A stretch of 64,000 nucleotides of DNA from Rallus limicola (taxonomy: Eukaryota > Chordata > Aves > Gruiformes > Rallidae): NCBI GenBank assembly GCA_022605955.1, contig JAKCOZ010000010.1:186001-250000 (forward strand), written 5' to 3'. Position 1 is the first letter of the stretch. Every line of letters begins with the position of its first letter. Made by a program: the position numbers and the translations under genes. The notes beneath the pieces were generated by a model, which worked only from the letters and a program-made list of their open reading frames with translations, did not search any database and was not told where the DNA came from. This document shows, piece after piece, positions 48,301-58,452 of this stretch.

Positions 48301-50376
48301 GAAAAGCACCGTAGGAGGTTCCAGGCATGTTCCCTCTTTCCAGGCAAAGGAAAAGGCTGAGAGCCAAAGTGACAGGGTCTGCTTGTGTGTCCTGTTAGGA
48401 GGTTTCAGACAAGCTATGCCTTTCAGTCCTAGCTTCTTTACTTTGGGAGTTATTGCTGGACGTTTAGCATGTTTTGAACTGCAGTCTGCTAGGGCCGAGA
48501 AAAGCACCGTAGGAGGTTCCAGGCATGTTCCCTCTTTCCAGGCAAAGGAAAAGGCTGAGAACCAAAGTGACAGGGTCTGCTTGTGTGTCCTGTTAGGAGG
48601 TTTCAGACAAGCTATGCCTTTCAGGCCTAGCTTCTTAACTTTGGGAGTTATTGCTGGACGTTTAGCATGTTTTGAACTGCAGTCTGCTAGGGCCGAGAAA
48701 AGCACCAGAGGAGGTTCCAGGCATGTTCCCTCTTTCCAGGCAAAGGAAAAGGCTGAGAGCCAAAGTGACAGGGGCTGCTTGTGTGTCCTGTTACGAGGTT
48801 TCAGACAAGCTATGCCGTTCAGGCCTAGCTTCTTTACTTTGGGAGTTATTGCTGGACTTTTAGCATGTTTTGAACTGCAGTCTGCTAGGGCCGAGAAAAG
48901 CACCGTAGGAGGTTCCAGGCATGTTCCCTCTTTCCAGGCAAAGGAAAAGGCTGAGAGCCAAAGTGACAGGGTCTGCTTGTGTGTCCTGTTAGGAGGTTTC
49001 AGACAAGCTATGCCTTTCAGTCCTAGCTTCTTTACTTTGGGAGTTATTGCTGGACGTTTAGCATGTTTTGAACTGCAGTCTGCTAGGGCCGAGAAAAGCA
49101 CCGTAGGATATCCAGGCATTTTCCCTCTTTCCAAGCAAAGGAAAAGGCTGAGAGCCCAAGTGACAGGGTCTGCTTGTGTGTCCTCTTAGGAGATTTCAGA
49201 CAAGCTATGCCTTTCAGTCCTAGCTTCTTTACTTTGGGAGTTATTGCTGGACGTTTAGCATGTTTTGAACTGCAGTGTGATAGGGCCGAGAAAAGCACCG
49301 TAGGAGGTTCCAGGCATGGTCCCTCTTTCCAGGCAAAGGAAAAGGCTGAGAGCCCAAGTGACAGGGTCTGCTTGTGTGTCCTGTTACGAGGTTTCAGACA
49401 AGCTATGCCTTTCAGTCCTAGCTTCTTTACTTTGGGAGTTATTGCTGGACGTTTAGCATGTTTTGAACTGCAGTCTGCTAGGGCCGAGAAAAGCACCGTA
49501 GGAGGTTCCAGGCATGTTCCCTCTTTCCAGGCAAAGGAAAAGGCTGAGAGCCAAAGTGACAGGGTCTGCTTGTGTGTCCTGTTAGGAGGTTTCAGACAAG
49601 CTATGCCTTTCAGTCCTAGCTTCTTTACTTTGGGAGTTATTGCTGGACGTTTAGCATGTTTTGAACTGCAGTCTGCTAGGGCCGAGAAAAGCACCGTAGG
49701 AGGTTCCAGGCATGTTCCCTCTTTCCAGGCAAAGGAAAAGGCTGAGAACCAAAGTGACAGGGTCTGCTTGTGTGTCCTGTTAGGAGGTTTCAGACAAGCT
49801 ATGCCTTTCAGGCCTAGCTTCTTTACTTTGGGAGTTATTGCTGGAGGTTTAGCATGTTTTGAACTGCAGTCTGCTAGGGCCGAGAAAAGCACCGTAGGAG
49901 GTTCCAGGCATGTTCCCTCTTTCCAGGCAAAGGAAAAGGCTGAGAGCCAAAGTGACAGGGGCTGCTTGTGTGTCCTGTTACGAGGTTTCAGACAAGCTAT
50001 GCCGTTCAGGCCTACCTTCTTTACTTTGGGAGTTATTGCTGGACTTTTAGCATGTTTTGAACTGCAGTCTGCTAGGGCCGAGAAAAGCACCGTAGGAGGT
50101 TCCAGGCATGTTCCCTCTTTCCAGGCAAAGGAAAAGGCTGAGAGCCAAAGTGACAGGGTCTGCTTGTGTGTCCTGTTAGGAGGTTTCAGACAAGCTATGC
50201 CTTTCAGTCCTAGCTTCTTTACTTTGGGAGTTATTGCTGGACGTTTAGCATGTTTTGAACTGCAGTCTGCTAGGGCCGAGAAAAGCACCGTAGGATATCC
50301 AGGCATTTTCCCTCTTTCCAAGCAAAGGAAAAGGCTGAGAGCCAAAGTGACAGGGTCTGCTTGTGTGTCCTGTTAG
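45322..50376 (+). repeat. 32-monomer duplication, copy 2, truncated
   Basis: This is the second copy of the 6,332-bp unit, with GATATC at 47,128, 49,107 and 50,294, corresponding to 40,796, 42,775 and 43,962. Its left end is a mid-monomer switch at about 45.3 kb, from a gttgttgctgg monomer into gccaag plus gatgagaacaaaaatgac. Its right end lies at about 50.38 kb, where the following four-monomer unit of copy 1 (44,029-44,820) is skipped and the next one (44,820 onward) is used. Confidence 0.86.
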
Positions 50377-51078
50377 GAGGTTTCAGACAAGCTATGCCTT
50401 TCAGGCCTAGCTTCTTTACTTTGGGAGTTATTGCTGGACGTTTAGCATGTTTTGAACTGCAGTCTGCTAGGGCCGAGAAAAGCACCGTAGGAGGTTCCAG
50501 GCATGTTCCCTCTTTCCAGGCAAAGGAAAAGGCTGAGAACCAAAGTGACAGGGGCTGCTTGTGTGTCCTGTTAGAAGGTTTCAGACAAGCTATGCCTTTC
50601 AGGCCTAGCTTCTTTACTTTGGGAGTTATTGCTGGACTTTTAGCATGTTTCGAACTGCAGTCTGCTAGGGCCGAGAAAAGCACCGTAGGAGGTTCCAGGC
50701 ATGTTCCCTCTTTCCTGGCAAAGGAAAAGGCTGAGAGCCCAAGTGACAGGGTCTGCTTGTGTGTCCTGTTAGGAGGTTTCAGACAAGCTATGCCTTTCAG
50801 TCCTAGCTTCTTTACTTTGGGAGTTGTTGCTGGACGTTTAGCATGTTTTGAACTGCAGTCTGCTAGGGCCGAGAAAAGCACCGTAGGAGGTTCCAGGCAT
50901 GTTCCCTCTTTCCAGGCAAAGGAAAAGGCTGAGAGCCAAAGTGACAGGGTCTGCTTGTGTGTCCTGTTAGGAGATTTCAGACAAGCTATGCCTTTCAGTC
51001 CTAGCTTCTTTACTTTGGGAGTTATTGCTGGACGTTTAGCATGTTTTGAACTGCAGTCTGCTAGGGCCGAGAAAAGCA
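50377..51078 (+). repeat. Re-used 32-mer start module
   Basis: Just after a GATATC monomer the order tagaaggtttc/ggactttt/gtttcgaac, cctggcaa/cccaag, gttgttgctgg appears, as it does after the gtagtatatcc monomers at 1.98 and 8.3 kb and after the GATATC monomer at 44.75 kb. This links the left-hand 32-mer family to the GATATC family. The segment ends with a gagatttcag monomer and a gcatattcc/ccaagc monomer. Confidence 0.75.
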
Positions 51079-52495
51079 CCGTAGGAGGTTCCAGGCATAT
51101 TCCCTCTTTCCAAGCAAAGGAAAAGGCTGAGAACCAAAGTGACAGGGTCTGCTTGTGTGTCCTGTTAGGAGGTTTCAGACAATATATGTCTTCAGGCCTA
51201 GCTTCTTTAGTTTTGGAGTTATTGCTGGACGTTTAGCATGTTCTGAACTGCAGTCGGCTACGGCCGAGAAAAGCACCGTAGGAGGTTCCTGGCATGTTCC
51301 ATCTTTCCAGGCAAAGGAAAAGGCTGAGAGCCAAAGTGACAGGGGCTGCTTCTGTGTCCTGTTAGGAGGTTTCAGACAAGCTATGCCTTTTAGTCCTAGC
51401 TTCTTTACTTTGGGAGTTATTGCTGGACGTTTAGCATGTTTTGAACTGCAGACTGCTAGGGCCGAGAAAAGCACCGTAGGAGGTTCCAGGCATGTTCCCT
51501 CTTTCCAGGCAAAGGAAAAGGCTGAGAACCAAAATGACAGGTGCTTCTTTTGTGTCCTGTTAGGAGGTTTCAGACAAGCTATGCCTATTCAGTCCTAGCT
51601 TCTTTGCTTTAGGAGGTATTGCTGGACGTTTAGCATGTTTTGAACTGCAGTCTGCTAGGGCCGAGAAAAGCACCGTAGGAGGTTCCAGGCATGTTCCCTC
51701 TTTCCAGGCAAAGGGATAGGCTGAGAACCAAAGTGACAGGGTCTGCTTGTGTGTCCTGTTTGGAGGTTTCAGACAAGCTATCCCTTTCATTCCTAGCTTC
51801 TTTACTTTGGGAGTTATTGTTGGACTTTTAGCATGTTTTGAACTGCAGTCTGCTAGGGCCGAGAAAAGCACCGTAGGAGGTTCCAGGCATGTTCCCTCTT
51901 TCCAGGCAAAGGTATAGTCTGAGAACCAAAGTGACAGGGGATGCTTGTGTGTCCTGTTACGAGGTTTCAGGCAAGCTATGCCATTCAGGCCTAGCTTCTT
52001 TACTTTGGGAGTTATTGCTGGATGTTTAGCATGTTTTGAACTGCAGTCTGCTAGGGCCGAGAAAAGCACCGTAGGAGATACCAGGCATGTTCCCTCTTTC
52101 CAGGCAAAGGAAAAGGCTGAGAGCCAAAGTGACAGGGGCTGCTTGTGTGTCCTGTTAGGAGGTTTCAGACAAGCTATGCCATTCAGGCCTAGCTTCTTTA
52201 ATTTGGGAGTTATTGCTGGATGTTTAGCATGTTTTGAACTGCAGTCTGCTAGGGCCGAGAAAAGCACCGTAGGAGATACCAGGAATGTTCCCTCTTTCCA
52301 GGCAAAGGAAAAGGCTGAGAGCCCAAGTGACAGGGTCTGCTTGTGTGTCCTGTTAGGAGCTTTCAGACAAGCTATGCCTTTTCAGGCCTAGCTTCTTTAC
52401 TTTGGGAGATTTTCCTGGACGTTTAGAATGTTCTGAACTGCAGTCGGCTACGGCCGAGAAAAGCACCAGAGGAGGTTCCAGCCATGTTCCATTTT
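51079..52495 (+). repeat. Diverged segment, copy 1 of a 27-monomer repeat
   Basis: Monomers here differ from the consensus at far more sites than elsewhere: acaatatatgtcttcagg (1 bp short), ggctacggcc (51,256), tgccttttagtcc, cctattcag (1 bp long), gcaaagggatagg, ggtatagtctgag, gagatacc and finally gattttcctgg/agaatgttc with ccatttttcagg (1 bp short). The portion 51,079 to about 52,050 recurs at 56,425 to about 57,400, exactly 5,346 bp (27 x 198) away. Confidence 0.83.
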
Positions 52496-55400
52496 TCAGG
52501 CAAAGGAAAAGGCTGAGAGCCAAAGCGACAGGGGCTGCTTGTGTGTCCTGTTAGAAGGTTTCAGACAAGCATTGCCTTTCAGTCCTAGCTTCTTTACTTT
52601 GGGAGTTGTTGCTGGACGTTTAGCATGTTTTGAACTGCAGTCTGCTAGGGCCGAGAAAAGCACCGTAGGAGGTTCCAGGCATGTTCCCTCTTTCCAGGCA
52701 AAGGAAAAGGCTGAGAGCCAAAGTGACAGGGTCTGCTTGTGTGTCCTGTTAGGAGGTTTCAGACAAGCTATGCCTTTAAGTCCTAGCTTCTTTACTTTGG
52801 GAGTTATTGCTGGACGTTTAGCATGTTTTGAACTGCAGTCTGCTAGGGCCGAGAAAAGCACCGTAGGAGGTTCCAGGCATGTTCCCTCTTTCCAGGCAAA
52901 GGAAAAGGCTTAGAGCCAAAGTGACAGGGGATGCTTGTGTGTCCTGTTAGGAGGTTTCAGACAAGCTATGCCTTTCAGGCCTAGCTTCTTTACTTTGGGA
53001 GTTATTGCTGGACGTTTAGCATGTTTTGAACTGCAGTCTGCTAGGGCCGAGAAAAGCACCGTAGGAGGTTCCAGGCATGTTCCCTCTTTCCAGGCAAAGG
53101 AAAAGGCTTAGAGCCAAAGTGACAGGGTCTGCTTGTGTGTCCTGTTAGAAGGTTTCAGACAAGCTATGCCTTTCAGTCCTAGCTTCTTTACTTTGGGAGT
53201 TGTTGCTGGACGTTTAGCATGTTTTGAACTGCAGTCTGCTAGGGCCGAGAAAAGCACCGTAGGAGGTTCCAGGCATGTTCCCTCTTTCCAGGCAAAGGAA
53301 AAGGCTGAGAGCCAAAGTGACAGGGTCTGCTTGTGTGTCCTGTTAGGAGGTTTCAGACAAGCTATGCCTTTCAGGCCTAGCTTCTTTACTTTGGGAGTTA
53401 TTGCTGGACGTTTAGCATGTTTTGAACTGCAGTCTGCTAGGGCCGAGAAAAGCACCGTAGGAGGTTCCAGGCATGTTCCCTCTTTCCAGGCAAAGGAAAA
53501 GGCTGAGAGCAAAAGTGACAGGGTCTGCTTGTGTGTCCTGTTAGGAGGTTTCAGACAAGCTATGCCTTTCATTCCTGGCTTCTTTACTTTGGGAGTTATT
53601 GCTGGACGTTTAGCATGTTTTGAACTGCAGTCTGCTAGGGCCGAGAAAAGCACCGTAGGAGGTTCCAGGCATGTTCCCTCTTTCCAGGCAAAGGAAAAGG
53701 CTGAGAGCCAAAGTGACAGGGTCTGCTTGTGTGTCCTGTTAGTAGGTTTCAGACAAGCTATGCCTTTCAGGCCTAGCTTCTTTACTTTGGGAGTTATTGC
53801 TGGACGTTTAGCATGTTTTGAACTGCAGTCTGCTAGGGCCGAGAAAATCACCGTAGGAGGTTCCAGGCATGTTCCCTCTTTCCAGGCAAAGGAAAAGGCT
53901 GACAGCCAAAGTGACAGGGTCTGCTTGTGTGTCCTGTTAGGAGGTTTCAGACAAGCTATGCCTTTCAGGCCTAGCTTCTTTACTTTGGGAGTTATTGCTG
54001 GACGTTTAGCATGTTTTGAACTGCAGTCTGCTAGGGCCGAGAAAAGCACCGTAGGAGGTTCCAGGCATGTTCCCTCTTTCCAGGCAAAGGAAAAGGCTGA
54101 GAGCCAAAGTGACAGGGTCTGCTTGTGTGTCCTGTTAGGAGGTTTCAGACAAGCTATGCCTTTCAGGCCTAGCTTCTTTACTTTGGGAGTTATTGCTGGA
54201 CGTTTAGCATGTTTTGAACTGCAGTCTGCTAGGGCCGAGAAAAGCACCGTAGGAGGTTCCAGGCATGTTCCCTCTTTCCAGGCAAAGGAAAAGGCTGAGA
54301 GCCAAAGTGACAGGGTCTGCTTGTGTGTCCTGTTAGGAGGTTTCAGACAAGCTATGCCTTTCAGGCCTAGCTTCTTTACTTTGGGAGTTATTGCTGGACG
54401 TTTAGCATGTTTTGAACTGCAGTCTGCTAGGGCCGAGAAAAGCACCGTAGGAGGTTCCAGGCATGTTCCCTCTTTCCAGGCAAAGGAAAAGGCTGAGAGC
54501 CAAAGTGAAAGGGTCTGCTTGTGTGTCCTGTTACGAGGTTTCAGACAAGCTATGCCTTTCAGGCCTAGCTTCTTTACTTTGGGAGTTATTGCTGGACGTT
54601 TAGCATGTTTTGAACTGCAGTCTGCTAGGGCCGAGAAAAGCACCGTAGGAGGTTCCAGGCATGTTCCCTCTTTCCAGGCAAAGGAAAAGGCTGAGAGCCA
54701 AAGTGACAGGGTCTGCTTGTGTGTCCTGTTAGGAGGTTTCAGACAAGCTATGCCTTTCAGTCCTAGCTTCTTTACTTTGGTAGTTATTGCTGGACGTTTA
54801 GCATGTTATGAACTGCAGTCTGCTAGGGCCGAGAAAAGCACCGTAGGAGGTTCCAGGCATGTTCCCTCTTTCCAGGCAAAGGAAAAGGCTGAGAGCCCAA
54901 GTGACAGGGTCTGCTTGTGTGTCCTGTTAGGAGGTTTCAGACAAGCTATGCCTTTCAGTCCTAGCTTCTTTACTTTGGGAGTTATTGCTGGACGTTTAGC
55001 ATGTTTTGAACTGCAGTCTGCTAGGGCCGAGAAAAGCACCGTAGGAGGTTCCAGGCATGTTCCCTCTTTCCAGGCAAAGGAAAAGGCTGAGAGCCCAAGT
55101 GACAGGGTCTGCTTGTGTGTCCTGTTAGGAGGTTTCAGACAAGCTATGCCTTTCAGGCCTAGCTTCTTTACTTTGGGAGTTATTGCTGGACGTTTAACAT
55201 GTTTTGAACTGCAGTCTGCTAGGGCCGAGAAAAGCACCGTAGGAGATTCCAGGCATGTTCCCTCTTTCCAGGCAAAGGAAAAGGCTGAGAGCCAAAGTGA
55301 CAGGGTCTGCTTGTGTGTCCTGTTAGGAGGTTTCAGACAAGCTATGCCTTTCAGTCCTAGCTTCTTTACTTTGGGAGTTGTTGCTGGACGTTTAGCATGT

Positions 55401-56424
55401 TTTGAACTGCAGTCTGCTAGGGCCGAGAAAAGCACCGTAGGAGGTTCCAGGCATGTTCCCTCTTTCCAGGCAAAGGAAAAGGCTGAGAGCCAAAGTGACA
55501 GGGTCTGCTTGTGTGTCCTCTTAGGAGATTTCAGACAAGCTATGCCTTTCAGTCCTAGCTTCTTTACTTTGGGAGTTATTGCTGGACGTTTAGCATGTTT
55601 TGAACTGCAGTCTGCTAGGGCCGAGAAAAGCACCGTAGGAGGTTCCAGGCATATTCCCTCTTTCCAAGCAAAGGAAAAGGCTGAGAGCCAAAGTGACAGG
55701 GTCTGCTTGTGTGTCCTGTTAGGAGTTTTCATACAAGCTATGCCTTTCAGTCCTAGCTTCTTTACTTTGGGAGTTATTGCTGGAGGTTTAGCATGTTTTG
55801 AACTGCAGTCTGCTAGCGCCGAGAAAAGCACAGTAGCAGGTTCCAGGCATGTTCCCTCTTTCCTGGCAAAGGAAAAGGCTGAGAGCCAAAGTGACAGGGG
55901 CTGCTTGTGTGTCCTGTTAGGAGGTTTCAGACAAGCTATACCTTTCAGGCCTACCTTCTATACTTTGGGAGTTATTGCTCGACGTTTAGCATGTTCACAA
56001 CTGCAGTCGGCTACGGCCGAGAAAAGCACCGTAGGAGGTTCCAGGCATGTTTCCTCTTTCCAGGCAAAGGAAAAGGCTGAGTGCCAAAGTGACAGGGTCT
56101 GCTTGTGTGTCCTGTTAGGAGGTTTCAGACAAGCTATGCCTTTCAGTCCTCGCTTCTTTACTTTGGGAGTTATTGCTGGACGATTAGCATGTTTTGAACT
56201 GCAGTCTGCTAGGGCCGAGAAAAGCACCGTAGGAAGTTCGAGGCATGTTCCCTCTTTCCAGGCAAAGGAAAAGGCTGAGAGCCCAAGTGACAGGGTCTGC
56301 TTGTGTGTCCTGTTTGGAGTTTTCAGACAAGCTATGCCTTTCAGTCCTAGCTTCTTTACTTTGGGAGTTATTGCTGGACATTTAGCATGTTTTGAACTGC
56401 AGTCTGCTACGGCCAAGAAAAGCA
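52496..56424 (+). repeat. Ordinary monomers with a diverged right edge
   Basis: From about 52.5 to 54.8 kb the monomers are mostly plain R type, with occasional private changes (ttcctggcttc at 53,571-53,581, gaaaatcacc at about 53,845) and gcttagagcc variants at about 52,910 and 53,108. From about 55.5 kb they grow unusual: gagatttcag, gcatattcc, ttcatacaagc, ggaggtttagc, agcgccgag, agcacagtagcagg, tatacctttcagg, ttgctcgacg, ggctacggcc (56,009) and gaagttcgagg (about 56,235). Confidence 0.75.
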
Positions 56425-57400
56425 CCGTAGCAGGTTCCTGGCATGTTCCCTGTTTCCAGGCATAGGAAAAGGCTGAGAACCAAAGTGACAGGGTCTGCTT
56501 GTGTGTCCTGTTAGGAGGTTTCAGACAATCTATGTCTTCAGGCCTAGCTTCTTTAGTTTTGGAGTTATTGCTGGACGTTTAGCATGTTCTGAACTGCAGT
56601 CGGCTACGGCCGAGAAAAGCACCGTAGGAGGATCCTGGCATGTTCCATCTTTCCAGGCAAAGGAAAAGGCTGAGAGCCAAAGTGACAGGGGCTGCTTCTG
56701 TGTCCTGTTAGGAGGTTTCAGACAAGCTATGCCTTTTAGTCCTAGCTTCTTTACTTTGGGAGTTATTGCTGGACGTTTAGCATGTTTTGAACTGCAGACT
56801 GCTAGGGCCGAGAAAAGCACCGTAGGAGGTTCCAGGCATGTTCCCTGTTTCCAGGAAAAGGAAAAGGCTGAGAACCAAAATGACATGTGCTTCTTTTGTG
56901 TCCTGTTAGGAGGTTTCAGACAAGCTATGCCTATTCAGTCCTAGCTTCTTTGCTTTAGGAGGTATTGCTGGACGTTTAGCATGTTTTGAACTGCAGTCTG
57001 CTAGGGCCGAGAAAAGCACCGTAGGAGGTTCCAGGCATGTTCCCTCTTTCCAGGCAAAGGGATAGGCTGAGAACCAAAGTGACAGCAGCTGCTTGTGTGT
57101 CCTGTTTGGAGGTTTCAGAAAAGCTATCCCTTTCATTCCTAGCTTCTTTACTTTGGGAGTTATTGTTGGACGTTTAGCATGTTTTGAACTGCAGTCTGCT
57201 AGGGCCGAGAAAAGCACCGTAGGAGGTTCCAGGCATGTTCCCTCTTTCCAGGCAAAGGTATAGTCTGAGAACCAAAGTGACAGGGGATGCTTGTGTGTCC
57301 TGTTACGAGGTTTCAGGCAAGCTATGCCATTCAGGCCTAGCTTCTTTACTTTGGGAGTTATTGCTGGATGTTTAGCATGTTTTAAACTGCAGTCTGCTAG
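56425..57400 (+). repeat. Diverged segment, copy 2 of the 27-monomer repeat
   Basis: This repeats 51,079 to about 52,050 at an offset of 5,346 bp, including both phase shifts (1 bp short at about 56,525, 1 bp long at about 56,934), ggctacggcc (56,602), gggatagg and ggtatagtctgag. Private differences are gaggatcctgg (a BamHI site), gacagcagctgc, ttcagaaaagc and a change to gttttaaactg. Divergence is visibly higher than between the 6,332-bp copies, so this duplication is older. Confidence 0.8.
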
Positions 57401-58250
57401 GGCCGAGAAAAGCACCGTAGGAGATACCAGGAATGTTCCCTCTTTCCAGGCAAAGGGAAAGGCTGAGAGCCAAAGTGACAGGGTCTGCTTGTGTGTCCTG
57501 TTAGGAGGTTTCAGACAAGCTATGCCTTTCAGGCCTAGCTTCTTTACTTTGGGAGTTATTGCTGGACGTTTAGCATGTTTTGAACTGCAGTCTGCTTGGG
57601 CCGAGAAAAGCACCGTAGGAGGTTGTAGGCATGATCCCTCTTTCCAGGCAAAGCAAAAGGCTGAGTGCCCAAGTGACAGGGTCTGCTTGTGTGTCCTGTT
57701 AGGAGGTTTCAGACAAGCTATGCCTTTCAGTACTAGCTTCTTTAATTTGGGCGTTATATCTGGACGTTTAGCATGTTTTGAGCAGCAGTCTGCTAGGGAC
57801 GAGAAAAGCACTGTAGGAGCTAGCAGGCATGTTCCCTCTTTCCTGACAAAGGAGATGGCTGAGAGCCAAAGTGACAGGGTCTGTTTGTGTGTCCTGTTAG
57901 GAGGTTTCCGACAAGCTATGCCTTTCCAGCCTAGCTTCTTTATTTGGGAGTTATTGCTGGACGTTTTGCATGTTTTGAACTGCAGTCTGCTATTGCCAAG
58001 AAAAGCACCGTAGGAGGTTCCAGGCATGTTCCCTCTTTCCAGGCAAAGGAAAAGGCTGAGAGCCAAAGCGACAGGGGCTGCTTGTGTGTCCTGTTAGAAG
58101 GTTTCAGACAAGCTATGCCTTTCAGTCCTAGCTTCTTTACTTTGGGAGTTGTTGCTGGACGTTTAGCATGTTTTGAACTGCAGTCTGCTAGGGCCGAGAA
58201 AAGCACCGTAGGAGGTTCCAGGCATGTTCCCTCTTTCCAGGCAAAGGAAA
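57290..58250 (+). repeat. Unusual monomers shared with 60.26-61.05 kb (2,969 bp offset)
   Basis: The order is ggatgtttagc/gttttaaac with gagatacc and gaatgttcc, cttgggccgag with gttgtaggcatgatcc, cagtactag with ttatatctgg and gagcagcagtc, agcactgtaggagctagc, cctgacaaaggagatgg, then tttatttggg (1 bp short, 57,941) and ctattgccaag. The same run recurs at about 60.26-61.02 kb, 2,969 bp (15 x 198 - 1) later. These are among the most diverged monomers in the window. Confidence 0.82.
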
Positions 58251-58452
58251 AGGGTTAGAGCCAAAGTGACAGGGGATGCTTGTGTGTCCTGTTAGGAGGT
58301 TTCAGACAAGCTATGCCTTTCAGTCCTAGCTTCTTTACTTTGGGAGTTGTTGCTGGACGTTTAGCATGTTTTGAACTGCAGTCTGCTAGGGCCGAGAAAA
58401 GCACCGTAGGAGGTTCCAGGCATGTTCCCTCTTTCCAGGCAAAGGAAAAGGG
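58251..58452 (+). repeat. Extra tandem monomer (single-monomer duplication)
   Basis: Two adjacent monomers both end in aaaagggttagagcc (about 58,252 and 58,450, 198 bp apart) and both have gttgttgctgg. In the second 17-mer copy only one such monomer is present (about 61,814). This is a clean case of gain or loss of one monomer. Confidence 0.78.

Larger units (their letters stand above)
31091..50299 (+). repeat. 197-bp GATATC monomer class, ten copies
   Basis: In these monomers gtaggaggttcc reads gtaggatatcc, one base shorter, followed by cattttcc and ccaagc. GATATC (EcoRV) starts at 31,097, 32,878, 38,223, 40,796, 42,775, 43,962, 44,753, 47,128, 49,107 and 50,294. The intervals, in monomers, are 9, 27, 13, 10, 6, 4, 12, 10 and 6, each minus one base. 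The related gtagtatatcc monomers at 1,783 and 8,118 differ by one base (g to t) and lack the EcoRV site. Confidence 0.93.

Noticed and set aside
38990..50376. Assembly error duplicating 6.3 kb
   Set aside because: Possible in principle, but the copies end at different, mid-monomer junctions and have different flanks, which is typical of real unequal exchange. Read support would settle it.
56225..56245. RNA polymerase III B box (gaagttcgaggc)
   Set aside because: Only one monomer has it, it is a partial match, and there is no A box or tRNA-like fold around it.
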